Shown: positions 50,239 through 58,558 of the stretch, piece by piece
Layout: each line of letters begins with the position of its first letter
How positions within the stretch are numbered: position 1 is the stretch's first letter
NCBI GenBank assembly: GCA_035471785.1
Contig: DATIPQ010000038.1
Span: 62,001 to 126,000 of the forward strand
From: Acidobacteriota bacterium
Lineage (GTDB): Bacteria > Acidobacteriota > UBA6911 > RPQK01 > DATIPO01
Direction: 5' to 3'
DNA: 64,000 nucleotides
Position numbers and translations under genes: made by a program
The notes under the pieces: model-generated
Told to the model about the DNA's origin: nothing
What the model saw: only the letters and a program-made list of their open reading frames with translations
The model's database searches: none

Positions 50239-51196
50239 ATTCTCTCTCCTCCAGCGAGCTTTCCAGCTTTTGCAGGTTGTCGGTTTCCATGGCCTTGAGG
50301 AAGATGTCTTGCAGCGAGTCGCGCTTGTAGTCGAGGCGGCGGATCTGGACGTGGCGGTCGGAGGCCAGCGAATAAAGGTCGCGGATGGCGACGTCTTCGG
50401 GCAGCACCATCTTGATCAGTCGTCGGCCCACTTGGGCCACTTCGACGCCCAGTCCGCGGATCTTCTCGACGAACTCCTCCTGGTGTTCGCCGCGGGTTTC
50501 CATTTCCAGGAACTTGCGGTTGGCCTTGCGTTCCTCTTCCAGGTTGCAGTAGACCACCAGGCGGCCTTCCTTGAGGATGACGACCTCCTCGCAGACCTCT
50601 TCCACATCGGGAAGCAGATGGGAGGAGATGATGATGTGCACCTGATTGCTGTCCCGGATCTCGCGGATCAGCTTGAGCATGTTGGAGCGGGCCGGAGGAT
50701 CGAGTCCGTTGGTGGGCTCGTCGAGAATGAGCAGGCGGGGTCCGTGAACGAGGGCCTGAGCCAGCTTGGCCTTCTGCTTCATTCCCATAGAGTATTCGCC
50801 CAGCTTGCGGTAGCGGGCCTCGCCCAGCCCGACGAAGTGGAGGGCCTCGTGGGCCTTCTCCAGCGCCATCCGCGGCGGCATCCCCGACAGTTCGGCCAGC
50901 ATGCGGACGAAGCGGATGGCGCTCATGTCGGCGATGAAGGCGTCGTTTTCGGGCATGAAGCCGATGTCCTGGCGGTTGGCCTTGGCGTGAGTGCGGATGT
51001 CCTTGCCGAAGACCCGCGCCGTTCCGCCGCTGGGCTTATGGAATCCCATCAGGGTGCGCAGCAGCGTCGATTTGCCGGCTCCGTTGGGGCCCAGCAGTCC
51101 GAAGGCTCGTCCCGACAGGGCCCCGTTGAGTTCTTTGAGAACCTGCAGCTTTCCGAAGCTGAGCGACAGGTTGTCGAGTTCGATGATCGGTTCCAT
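50219..51196 (-). CDS. ABC transporter ATP-binding protein
   Basis: 325 residues with Walker A ([13 protein letters not shown]), Q-loop-like segment ([10 protein letters not shown]), signature ([12 protein letters not shown]), Walker B ([13 protein letters not shown]) and switch His ([11 protein letters not shown]). The C-terminal region of about 110 residues ends QDIFLKAME. Start overlaps the stop of the FecR-like gene (TAATG). First of two ATPase/permease pairs in this operon. Confidence 0.93.
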   Translation of the reverse strand: MEPIIELDNLSLSFGKLQVLKELNGALSGRAFGLLGPNGAGKSTLLRTLMGFHKPSGGTARVFGKDIRTHAKANRQDIGFMPENDAFIADMSAIRFVRMLAELSGMPPRMALEKAHEALHFVGLGEARYRKLGEYSMGMKQKAKLAQALVHGPRLLILDEPTNGLDPPARSNMLKLIREIRDSNQVHIIISSHLLPDVEEVCEEVVILKEGRLVVYCNLEEERKANRKFLEMETRGEHQEEFVEKIRGLGVEVAQVGRRLIKMVLPEDVAIRDLYSLASDRHVQIRRLDYKRDSLQDIFLKAMETDNLQKLESSLEEREYVSVQA

Positions 51197-53823
51197 TACT
51201 TGGCGTGCACTCCAGGCAGGTTCTGAAGGACATCCTCCATACCTGGCAGGCTGAAGGCGCTCAGTCCCATCAGGTTGCTGGGATTGAAGCCGAAGTTGCC
51301 GGTTGTGGCGAAGAGGATGCGGTCCTCCTCGGCATAGGCGCAGACCAGGCTGGCGCTCATGCCTTGCATGGCCTCGTCCAACACTTCGCGTTCGCCTTCC
51401 GGCAGCTCAATGCCGCGGGCCAAGCCGGCCAGAGGTTCCAGCACCGAACGCAGATCCTGGTAGGCGACGGCCGAGAATCCGGTGTGTCCGTCACGCGGCA
51501 ACAGGTTCACGAATTCGGTGGAATGCGGCAGGGTGGCGCCGATCTCGTTGAAGCGGATGGCGTCGGCCACCAGTCCGCGGGCAGGAGCCGCCACCAGGTA
51601 TCCCTCCACGAAGGTGTAGGAGAAGCTGGCCAGCGGCAAGTCGAGCACAGAGACTCTGTAGTAGGTACGTCCGCCCGAGTCCTGCGAGGTCAAGGTGACG
51701 CCTTTCTTGCCTTCCGCTTTGAGCTCCTGGTCGGCGCGTGCAACAAACCTTTCGATGGTGCTTTGCAGCGTAGGCGGATCATAGACCTCGATGACCGCCT
51801 TCCAGGAGGGCATGGGCAGCAGGGGTCCGTCGATGGCGAAGACGAACTCGCCTCCCAGCGGAGCCGCCAGGTCGGCCTGCAGGTTGATGCCGGTCTGGGT
51901 TTCGATTTCGGCCACGGCCCGGCGGGCTTCATCGCCCAGCATGGCGATCACTTCGTCGATCAGTTGCACCGGCTCGCGCACGGCCAGCCCCACCGCCACC
52001 GAGGCCTCCTGGGACACGTAGTCGAGTCCACCGATAGGCGCGGGCGCCGCCAGCCAGGAAGCGATTCCCTGGCGTTCTCCGTCGAAGGTGAGCATGGCGC
52101 GGTTCTCGATCATGCCCTCGGCTTCGCGCATCTCCACGAAGAAGTGTTCGACGTTGACGATGCCGCTTTCGGCCAGATCGCCGGCGCCTTCAGCCGCCAT
52201 CAGTTCCTTGAGGCCGATGCCGAAGACCCAGTCGACGCCGTCGCGATAGAGGGTGTCGAGGTGATGATGGAACGAGGTGTCGGCGAAAGCGCTGCGTCCG
52301 CTGCTGGCCGAGGCGTCGAAAGCCACCAATTGACCGATCTCAGGCGCCATCGCCACCAGATCGTTCTTGAGGTAGACGTACAGGGTGTCGTTGCTCTCCT
52401 GCAGGCTGGACGGATTGTCGGTTATGACGACGTTGTCGAGTCCGGTCTCAGCCTTGAGCCGCTCCAACTGGACCGTCAGGGCCTGACGGAAAGAAGAGGG
52501 ATCGGTGGCCTCGGCCATCAACAGAGGCGCCCCGGGCTGGCCCCGCTCGTCAAGCTGAACCGCCAGCACGATTTCGTCGCCCAGCGATTCGCTCAACTCG
52601 CGCAGGCTGTCGAAGACCCTCATGACCGACAAGCCTTCTTCCCCGCTCTCAGTGGCCTTCTGCCACCATTCGGCCAGGGCCGGATTGGCTTCTACCCGCT
52701 GCATGAAAATGTCGCGGGCGTCGGCCATCGACACGGCTAGGTTGGGAAGGCCGGCATAGATGACGGTGCCTGCCGGAACGATGTCAAGAAAGCGGCTGGA
52801 GAAGCGCAGTCCGGGAAAGAAGACCCGGTTGAATTCCTGATCCAACAGACGCGTTTCGCGCAGCAGCGCCACGTGATTGTCGTAGTTCTGGCTCCAGGCG
52901 ATCTCCCGTTCCAGGGGGACGCGGGCCAGCCGCTCATTGGTGGTGTACTGCTGGCCCGGTTCCAGCGAAGCGCGCTTGCCGCCCTGCTCCACCTCGACCC
53001 GGCCTTCCAGCACCGAGACACGGGTTCCCTTGGCGCCGCTGCTGACCGAAAAGATGGTTCCCTTCACCGACACCGTGCAGTCGTTGGTGCGCACGTAGAG
53101 GTGTCCCTTGCGGCGGGGAGCGGCCTGGACGATGATGCTGCCGCGGTCAAGGTTGATGGTCACGCCGTCGCGGGCTTCAGAGATGGAGAACTCAGAGCGT
53201 TCCCGCAGTTCCATCAACGATCCGTCCGCCAGCTCGAAGACGACGTCGGTGTTCTTGGCCGAGCGGATGCCCTGTCTCCAGTCGATCTCCTGCCCGGCGG
53301 CCAGGACTGTCTGGCCTTGGGGCGAGATCTGAAACACGTTTCCTTGCACGCTGCGCACGGAGGCCATGCCCATGGTCGTGCGGGGGAGGATGCCGTCCAG
53401 CACCCCCAACTGCACCAGTCCGATGGTAAAGAGCACCATGGCCGCCACGGCTCCCCATTTGAACCAGGGAGAACTCATGAAGCTTCCCTGGCGCTGGGGT
53501 ACGACCGTACGTTTTTCGCCGCGGGCCTCTTTGACGGCCCGGCGCAGCGTGACCGAATTGCGCATCTGATCCTCGAAGAGGATTCTGCGCGCCTCGGGCA
53601 GCCGTCCCTGTAAATAGTCGGGAATCAGGGCCTTGAAGTCGTCCACCGAGTCGAGCCGTTCCCGGCTGGCTGCGGTGGCGGACGAAGATGAGGAAAGCTC
53701 CTCCAGACGGCTCCAAACGCGCTGGGCCGCCTCTTGCTCCAACTTGGCCTCGGGCTGCTGCCGACGGATGTCCTCCAAGACCTCATCCAGAATGGCCTCT
53801 GGGTTGCGATGATTGGGCTTCAT
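51196..53823 (-). CDS. FecR-domain membrane regulator with large periplasmic DUF3352-like region
   Basis: 875 residues. Residues 1-120 are cytoplasmic and helical, with an anti-sigma-like segment ([22 protein letters not shown]). One membrane helix lies at about 123-143. A FecR domain follows (about 155-290: [52 protein letters not shown]). The remaining 580 residues form a periplasmic beta/alpha domain like DUF3352, which has no known activity. It sits two bases after the ECF sigma gene, so it probably restrains that sigma factor and senses a periplasmic signal tied to the two ABC exporters downstream. Confidence 0.8.
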   Translation of the reverse strand: MKPNHRNPEAILDEVLEDIRRQQPEAKLEQEAAQRVWSRLEELSSSSSATAASRERLDSVDDFKALIPDYLQGRLPEARRILFEDQMRNSVTLRRAVKEARGEKRTVVPQRQGSFMSSPWFKWGAVAAMVLFTIGLVQLGVLDGILPRTTMGMASVRSVQGNVFQISPQGQTVLAAGQEIDWRQGIRSAKNTDVVFELADGSLMELRERSEFSISEARDGVTINLDRGSIIVQAAPRRKGHLYVRTNDCTVSVKGTIFSVSSGAKGTRVSVLEGRVEVEQGGKRASLEPGQQYTTNERLARVPLEREIAWSQNYDNHVALLRETRLLDQEFNRVFFPGLRFSSRFLDIVPAGTVIYAGLPNLAVSMADARDIFMQRVEANPALAEWWQKATESGEEGLSVMRVFDSLRELSESLGDEIVLAVQLDERGQPGAPLLMAEATDPSSFRQALTVQLERLKAETGLDNVVITDNPSSLQESNDTLYVYLKNDLVAMAPEIGQLVAFDASASSGRSAFADTSFHHHLDTLYRDGVDWVFGIGLKELMAAEGAGDLAESGIVNVEHFFVEMREAEGMIENRAMLTFDGERQGIASWLAAPAPIGGLDYVSQEASVAVGLAVREPVQLIDEVIAMLGDEARRAVAEIETQTGINLQADLAAPLGGEFVFAIDGPLLPMPSWKAVIEVYDPPTLQSTIERFVARADQELKAEGKKGVTLTSQDSGGRTYYRVSVLDLPLASFSYTFVEGYLVAAPARGLVADAIRFNEIGATLPHSTEFVNLLPRDGHTGFSAVAYQDLRSVLEPLAGLARGIELPEGEREVLDEAMQGMSASLVCAYAEEDRILFATTGNFGFNPSNLMGLSAFSLPGMEDVLQNLPGVHAK

Positions 53824-53825
53824 GA

Positions 53826-54404
53826 TCAGTTCCTTTTCAGTATCTTGCCGATCTCTTGCTGAAGACGAGAGCGGGTGCGGTGCAGTGTCACGGCCACCGT
53901 GCCCTGGGAGGTTCCGAGCATTTCGGCGATCTCTTGATTGCCGTAACCCTCGAAGTAGCGCAGCACGAACATCTCAGCAGCGTTTTCGCTGAGGTTGGCG
54001 ATGGCCTGGCGCAGCCAGCGGCGAATCTCCGCCGCCATCTGCTTCTGCTCCGGCCCCGGAGTGTCGTCGGGGGGCGGAAACACCACGTCTTCAAGCGAGA
54101 TGCTGGCCGAGCTCTTGCGCGAGCGAAGCAGGTCGATGGCGGCGTTGACGGCCGCCCTGTGAAGGTATCCGGCAGGATTCTCGCCCAGATCGAGGGCGCC
54201 TTCACGCTTGAGCAAACGCATGAACACGGTCTGCATGACGTCTTCCGCGTCGGAAGGATTTCCGGTCACCCGGTAGGCGGCCCGAAAAACCGTCCGGTTA
54301 TGGTCGCGAAAGACCTGCTCGAATTGCATGTCCGGCCCGGAAGCCGGAGTGTCCAAAGCGGCTGCGGTTTGCAACGCTTCCTCCTTTTTCTCGCTTCTAC
54401 TCAT
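53826..54404 (-). CDS. ECF-family RNA polymerase sigma factor
   Basis: 192 residues: region 2 (FEQVFRDHNRTVFRAAYRVTGNPSDAEDVMQTVFMRLLK, with the DAED motif for -10 binding) and region 4 (LSENAAEMFVLRYFEGYGNQEIAEMLGTSQGTVAVTLHRTRSRL, a helix-turn-helix for -35 binding). ATG 54404 follows ggaggg by seven bases; a longer frame upstream is not supported. It heads the operon with the FecR-like regulator and ABC exporters. Confidence 0.95.
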   Translation of the reverse strand: MSRSEKKEEALQTAAALDTPASGPDMQFEQVFRDHNRTVFRAAYRVTGNPSDAEDVMQTVFMRLLKREGALDLGENPAGYLHRAAVNAAIDLLRSRKSSASISLEDVVFPPPDDTPGPEQKQMAAEIRRWLRQAIANLSENAAEMFVLRYFEGYGNQEIAEMLGTSQGTVAVTLHRTRSRLQQEIGKILKRN

Positions 54405-54469
54405 AGAAACGGCCCTCCGGGTCAATTCTTAACAGTTTCGAGCAAGATACGGAACGCGGCAATGGAACC

Positions 54470-54498
54470 CTTGTATCACGAAGCCAAAAGCTGGTCAA
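54470..54498 (-). promoter_or_regulatory. Sigma-70-type promoter of the ECF sigma operon
   Basis: Minus-strand TTGACC (54493-54498) and TACAAG (54470-54475) separated by exactly 17 bases, 65 bases upstream of the sigma gene start. Confidence 0.5.
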
Positions 54499-54613
54499 AA
54501 GCCGTCGTTACAGGCATTTGTACGGGCGGATGAGGAAGAAAAGTTCCACAGGGAAGAAGAAAGCAGCCGCCGCCTCGACCCCCGGACACGGCCCGCCACA
54601 CCCCCCAAAACGC

Positions 54614-54838
54614 TCATCCGGCGGCTTGGCCAGAGACGGGCGAGGGCAGGCGGCGGAACTCCAGGCGGATCTGATTCTTGAGCAATTCCAGCGCTTGTTC
54701 CTGGTCGCGTCCCAAAGCGCTGAAGGGCCGCACGCGAACAAACATGCCTTCTTTGGGAGCCTTGGCCGAAGCCATGACGAAGGGCCCCATTATCTCGGTT
54801 TCAATGGCGAAAATGATGCCTTTGTGCTCCCATTCCAT
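54614..54838 (-). CDS. Small conserved-looking protein of unknown function
   Basis: 74 residues, MEWEHKGIIFAIETEIMGPF..., with a compact alpha/beta pattern and a C-terminal Ala/Gly tail. No motif is recognised. The start at 54838 is supported by a perfect TATAAT box eight bases upstream (leaderless). It is divergent from the YchF-like gene, 115 bases away. Confidence 0.6.
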   Translation of the reverse strand: MEWEHKGIIFAIETEIMGPFVMASAKAPKEGMFVRVRPFSALGRDQEQALELLKNQIRLEFRRLPSPVSGQAAG

Positions 54839-54846
54839 GGGGCCGG

Positions 54847-54852
54847 ATTATA
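54847..54852 (-). promoter_or_regulatory. -10 element of a probable leaderless transcript
   Basis: Minus-strand TATAAT ending eight bases before ATG 54838. Confidence 0.6.
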
Positions 54853-54916
54853 GCCCAAGGCGCCCTCGGGAGTCCACGCCGCGGCGCCTGTCGCCAGCCT
54901 GAACTGCAAGACGATA

Positions 54917-54922
54917 TATAAT
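54917..54922 (+). promoter_or_regulatory. -10 element upstream of the YchF-like gene
   Basis: TATAAT in a tatataat run, 31 bases before ATG 54954, leaving room for the aggaaagg ribosome-binding site. No good -35 box was found. Confidence 0.45.
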
Positions 54923-54953
54923 GGCGCCTTTTTCAGGAAAGGCGCGCTAGACC

Positions 54954-56021
54954 ATGCGACTGGCATTGATCGGCATCACCTCTTCGGGCGTCAAGACCAT
55001 CTATTCGGCCATCACCGGCCACGCCGAGTCGGGGGGAGGTTTCCGACCCTCTTCGGCACTCAACCGGCTGGCGGTCCTCAAGGTTCCCGACCCGCGGCTC
55101 GACTTGCTGACCGAGATCTTCAAGCCCAAAAAGAAAGTTGCGGCGACCGTGGAGCTGACCGAGTTTCCCGGGCTCCTGGGAGGATCCAAGACCGACGCTC
55201 AGGCGGTGGCCAAGGCCCGCGAGGCGGACGCGCTGGCTATCGTCCTGCGCTGCTTCAGCAGCGAGGTGGCGCCTCATCCCAAGGATTCGATCGACCCCCG
55301 GCGCGACCTGGATGACCTGGAGGCCGAGATGGTTCTGTCCGACCTGGCGGTGGCCGAAAACCGCCTGGAACGGCTCGCGGGAAGCGTCAAGACCAAAGCC
55401 GACGAGGACGATATGGCCGAGTACGCCGTCCTCAGCCAGGTTCGGGAACAGTTGGAGGAAGGCTTGCCCGTGGGCAGCCTCGACCTCAAGCCGGAAGAGC
55501 GCAAGCGCATCCGGGGCTTCGGCTTCCTCACCGCCAAACCCCGTATGCTCATTCTCAACATCGGGGAGGCGCAACTGGGAGAGGAGGAGTCCATCGCGGC
55601 ACCTTTTCGCCGACAGGGATGGGTGGCCGAGGCCTTGTGCGGATCGCTGGAAGCCGAGCTGGCCCAGCTTGAAGAAAGCGAGCGGGGCGAGTTCATGAGC
55701 GACTTCGGAGTGGAGGAATTGGCCGCGCCGCGGGTGCTGGCCGCCGCCTACCAAGCTTTGGAGATCCGCACCTTCTACACCTATGGCGAGGATGAAACCC
55801 GGGCCTGGACGGTCCGGGCGGGCGACACGGCGGTGGACGCCGCGGGAAAAATCCACTCCGACCTGGCCAAAGGCTTTATCCGCGCCGAGGTGGTGGGCTG
55901 GCAGGACTTCCAGGAGCACCGCAGCATCAAGGAAGCCAAAGCGGCGGGAAAGTTCCGCCTGGAAGGCAAGGACTACTTGGTGCAGGAGGGGGATCTCATC
56001 ATCATCCGCCACTCCGGCTGA
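54954..56021 (+). CDS. YchF/OLA1-like GTPase-family protein with degenerate P-loop
   Basis: 355 residues, the length and order of YchF: G domain with a coiled insert, and a C-terminal TGS/DUF933 domain (YQALEIRTFYTYGEDETRAWTV, IHSDLAKGFIRAEVVGWQDF, YLVQEGDLIIIRHS). But G1 reads GITSSGVKTIY, so Val13 stands where the invariant P-loop Lys should be. G3 reads EFPGLL in place of DIAGL, losing the Asp. The G4-like N-x-x-E (NIGE) is kept. Nucleotide hydrolysis is doubtful, so this looks like a paralogue that kept the fold and the TGS domain. Co-oriented with the EcsC gene 12 bases downstream. Confidence 0.85.
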   Translation: MRLALIGITSSGVKTIYSAITGHAESGGGFRPSSALNRLAVLKVPDPRLDLLTEIFKPKKKVAATVELTEFPGLLGGSKTDAQAVAKAREADALAIVLRCFSSEVAPHPKDSIDPRRDLDDLEAEMVLSDLAVAENRLERLAGSVKTKADEDDMAEYAVLSQVREQLEEGLPVGSLDLKPEERKRIRGFGFLTAKPRMLILNIGEAQLGEEESIAAPFRRQGWVAEALCGSLEAELAQLEESERGEFMSDFGVEELAAPRVLAAAYQALEIRTFYTYGEDETRAWTVRAGDTAVDAAGKIHSDLAKGFIRAEVVGWQDFQEHRSIKEAKAAGKFRLEGKDYLVQEGDLIIIRHSG

Positions 56022-56027
56022 TAAACT
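56022..56027 (+). promoter_or_regulatory. -10-like element before the EcsC gene
   Basis: TAAACT immediately after the preceding stop codon, ending six bases before GTG 56034. No Shine-Dalgarno. Read-through from the upstream gene is also possible. Confidence 0.4.
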
Positions 56028-56033
56028 GTCGGC

Positions 56034-56858
56034 GTGACTTTGAGTCCACAGGATCTGGAAGAGCTTCGAACCGCCAGGCAACTGCTGGAAGAGGTCAGCA
56101 TCGCCGCCCGGCTGACTTCGGCTTTGGGCGCTCCCATCGAACGGGGTTTCAAGCTGCTGCCCGAGAAGTGGACGGGACGGGTCCACAAGGCCGTCGAGAT
56201 TTCGCTGCAAAAGGCCCTCCAGGCAGCCGTCTTCAGCCTCAATCCCAACAAGCGGCCTTCCCGCTCCAAGGACCTCTTCCACAAGGCGGCGGCGGTCGGC
56301 TCGGGCGGAGTCGGCGGAGCTTTCGGCTTGGCCGGATTAACGGTGGAACTGCCCCTTTCCACCACCATCATGCTCCGCTCGGTGGCCGACATCGCACGCA
56401 GCGAGGGCGAAGATCTCAGCGACATTGAAGCCCGCCTCAGTTGTCTGCAGGTCTTTGCACTGGGCGGTCCCGACAAGGCCGACGACGCTGCCGAAACAGG
56501 ATACTATGCCGTACGGGCAGCCATGGCCGCGGCCCTCAGCGAGGCCGCCGCCCACATCGCCCAACGCGGACTCGCGCGCCGGGGGGCGCCGGCCTTGGTG
56601 CGCTTCATCTCCATTATCGCCTCCCGTTTCTCGGCCAGCGTGGCCGAGAAAATCGCCGCCATGGCCGTTCCCGCCATCGGAGCGGCCGGAGGCGCCTTGA
56701 TCAACGGCATCTTCATCCGACACTTCCAGCAGATGGCGAGGGGACATTTCAAGGTCCGCCGACTGGAACGCAAGTACGGGCCGGAGGTCGTCCGAAAGGC
56801 CTGGGAAAGCCTCGACAACCCTCCCCGAGATGCGGCCCCGGGGCCTCTCGAAACTTGA
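56034..56858 (+). CDS. EcsC family protein
   Basis: 274 residues matching the EcsC domain: VHKAVEISLQKALQAAVFSL, AVGSGGVGGAFGLAGLTVELPLSTTIMLRSVADIARSEGEDL, and the Gly/Ala-rich AAMAVPAIGAAGGALINGIFIRHFQQMARGHF near the end, with amphipathic membrane-associated helices. EcsC was named from the ecsABC transporter operon of Bacillus but its function is unclear. Start is a GTG at 56034. Confidence 0.88.
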   Translation: MTLSPQDLEELRTARQLLEEVSIAARLTSALGAPIERGFKLLPEKWTGRVHKAVEISLQKALQAAVFSLNPNKRPSRSKDLFHKAAAVGSGGVGGAFGLAGLTVELPLSTTIMLRSVADIARSEGEDLSDIEARLSCLQVFALGGPDKADDAAETGYYAVRAAMAAALSEAAAHIAQRGLARRGAPALVRFISIIASRFSASVAEKIAAMAVPAIGAAGGALINGIFIRHFQQMARGHFKVRRLERKYGPEVVRKAWESLDNPPRDAAPGPLET

Positions 56859-56937
56859 ACCCGACCAAGCTTAGGGCGTATCTTTAATGGCTTGTCGCAG
56901 CAGTTGCGGCACTTGGCCGGCAACAAGGGAGAGCGGT

Positions 56938-58494
56938 TTGAGGCGAGTCGGAATCTACGGATGGGGGCTGGTGGCTCCCAAGTCACCCAACATTGAGGCC
57001 TTCAAGCGAAACCTCAGGCAAAACGAGAGTTGGCTGACGCCCTTTAACGGCTTCGGTCCCGACAACTTCCTGGTAGGGATGCCTCAGTTCGACTTCGGCG
57101 ACTACCGCCAGTGGATCGACGAGCGCTTTTCTTCGGGGCGTTTTCAGAAGCTCTCCGAGAAAATGGATCTGTGCACCCAGTACGCCATCGGTGCTTTCGT
57201 GCAGGCGCTGGGACAGAACCCCGGACTGGAAGAGCTCCTCAGCGAGCTGGGAACCGCCGCCCACGTCTACATCGGCACCGGGCTCGGACCCCTCCCCACC
57301 ATCCACGACGAATCGCTCAGGCTGCACAAAGCTCAGCGGCGCTGGAACCGTTTCTGGTCTGATCCATCCCGCAACGGCGCCCTCAAATCTTACCTGCAGG
57401 GATCGGAAACGGCCGAGGACGCCCCTCCGCCACCCGAGGACGTGCCCGAGGCAGCCCGCGACGAGGCCGAGAGCGCCTGGTGGAGCTACTGGAGCAAGCG
57501 CTCGCCGGAACTGCAGGAATATCTGCATGAGGTCCGCCAAATCGAGGCCATGAACGTGGAAGGCAATATCGAGCAGGCCAAGATCCGCGTCATCAAGCAG
57601 AAGCGCCGCCTGCACGCCCGCCTGCAGCAGAAGTGGGGCGCTCCCGATCCGCCCTGGACCGAAGTCTCCGCCAATCTGATCTGGAACATCCAGAACACCC
57701 CCGCCTCCCAGATCTCCATGCTGGGCAAGATCACGGGACTCTCAATGGCGCCCGTGGCCGCCTGCTCCACCTTCGGGGTGGCCCTCAAGCTGGCCATGGA
57801 CGCCATCAACCGGGGCGAAGCCAAGGCGGTGGTGATGGGCGCCACCGATCCTCCTCCCCATGCGCTTACCGTCAGCGCCTTCTACAACGCCCGCGTCATC
57901 TCGGCCGACGCCGAAGTGTCCAAGCCTCTCAGCCGGCTGCGCGGCACCCACATCTCGGGCGGCTCGGTGGTGTGGATTCTGGGCGACTACGAGTATCTGA
58001 GCCAACGAGGCCTGCGTCCTCTGGGGATGGAACCGCTGGCGGTGGGAGTCTCCTCCGATGCCGACCACATCATCACGCCTTCGAAGGAAGGCCCCACCAC
58101 CGCCATGCGCCAGGCACTGAGCCAGGCCGGCCAGCAGGCTCAGGACATCACCGAATGGGACCTGCACGCCACGGCCACGCCGGGCGACTATCTCGAGGTT
58201 GAAAACTTGCGAGATCTGGTGGGAGACGAAGTATTGATCACAGCCCGCAAAGGCACCTTCGGCCACGGCATGAGCGCCGGAGGAGGGTGGGAACTGACGG
58301 CGCAGTACCTCGGACACGAGGAGGGCGAAATCTTCCCGACCCCCTTGCCTGATCGGCAACTGCATGCCGAGATCCGCCGCCTCCATCAGCGTTTCGTCTT
58401 CGACGCACCTTGTGCGGTTTCCAAGGGTGTGGCGGGAAAGCTGTCGATGGGAATCGGCGGCATCAACGCCTGCGTCATCTCCCGTCCCTGGTGA
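56938..58494 (+). CDS. Beta-ketoacyl synthase (thiolase-fold condensing enzyme)
   Basis: 518 residues. The KAS catalytic triad is complete: Cys276 (VAACSTFGVAL), His410 (DLHATATPGDYLE) and His443 (GTFGHGMSAGGG). The first half (RRVGIYGWGLVAPKSP) holds the other KAS lobe, interrupted at about 130-235 by a charged helical insertion rich in Arg, Glu and Trp (ARDEAESAWWSYWSKRSPEL) that ordinary FabF lacks. No ACP or other fatty-acid gene is adjacent, so it may serve a special lipid or polyketide. Start TTG 56938 follows gggaga; an ATG at 56887 without a ribosome-binding site is possible. Confidence 0.82.
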   Translation: MRRVGIYGWGLVAPKSPNIEAFKRNLRQNESWLTPFNGFGPDNFLVGMPQFDFGDYRQWIDERFSSGRFQKLSEKMDLCTQYAIGAFVQALGQNPGLEELLSELGTAAHVYIGTGLGPLPTIHDESLRLHKAQRRWNRFWSDPSRNGALKSYLQGSETAEDAPPPPEDVPEAARDEAESAWWSYWSKRSPELQEYLHEVRQIEAMNVEGNIEQAKIRVIKQKRRLHARLQQKWGAPDPPWTEVSANLIWNIQNTPASQISMLGKITGLSMAPVAACSTFGVALKLAMDAINRGEAKAVVMGATDPPPHALTVSAFYNARVISADAEVSKPLSRLRGTHISGGSVVWILGDYEYLSQRGLRPLGMEPLAVGVSSDADHIITPSKEGPTTAMRQALSQAGQQAQDITEWDLHATATPGDYLEVENLRDLVGDEVLITARKGTFGHGMSAGGGWELTAQYLGHEEGEIFPTPLPDRQLHAEIRRLHQRFVFDAPCAVSKGVAGKLSMGIGGINACVISRPW

Positions 58495-58496
58495 GA

Positions 58497-58531
58497 CAGG
58501 CGGCGAGGGCGAAGAGTACCGCCCCCGCCTG
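58497..58531. terminator. Hairpin between convergent genes
   Basis: caggcg (58497-58502) pairs with cgcctg (58526-58531), with an inner gggcg/cgccc pairing, between the ketosynthase and lipoprotein stops. Followed by a moderately T-rich stretch on the plus strand. Confidence 0.5.
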
Positions 58532-58558
58532 CTGATTTCGATTCAGCCGCCGCACCCT

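Noticed and set aside
51205-52740. 511-codon plus-strand frame opposite the FecR-like gene
   Set aside because: A shadow frame with no ribosome-binding site and low-complexity His/Gln/Arg content.
54933-56282. 449-codon minus-strand frame opposite the YchF-like and EcsC genes
   Set aside because: The plus-strand genes have clear families; this frame has none.
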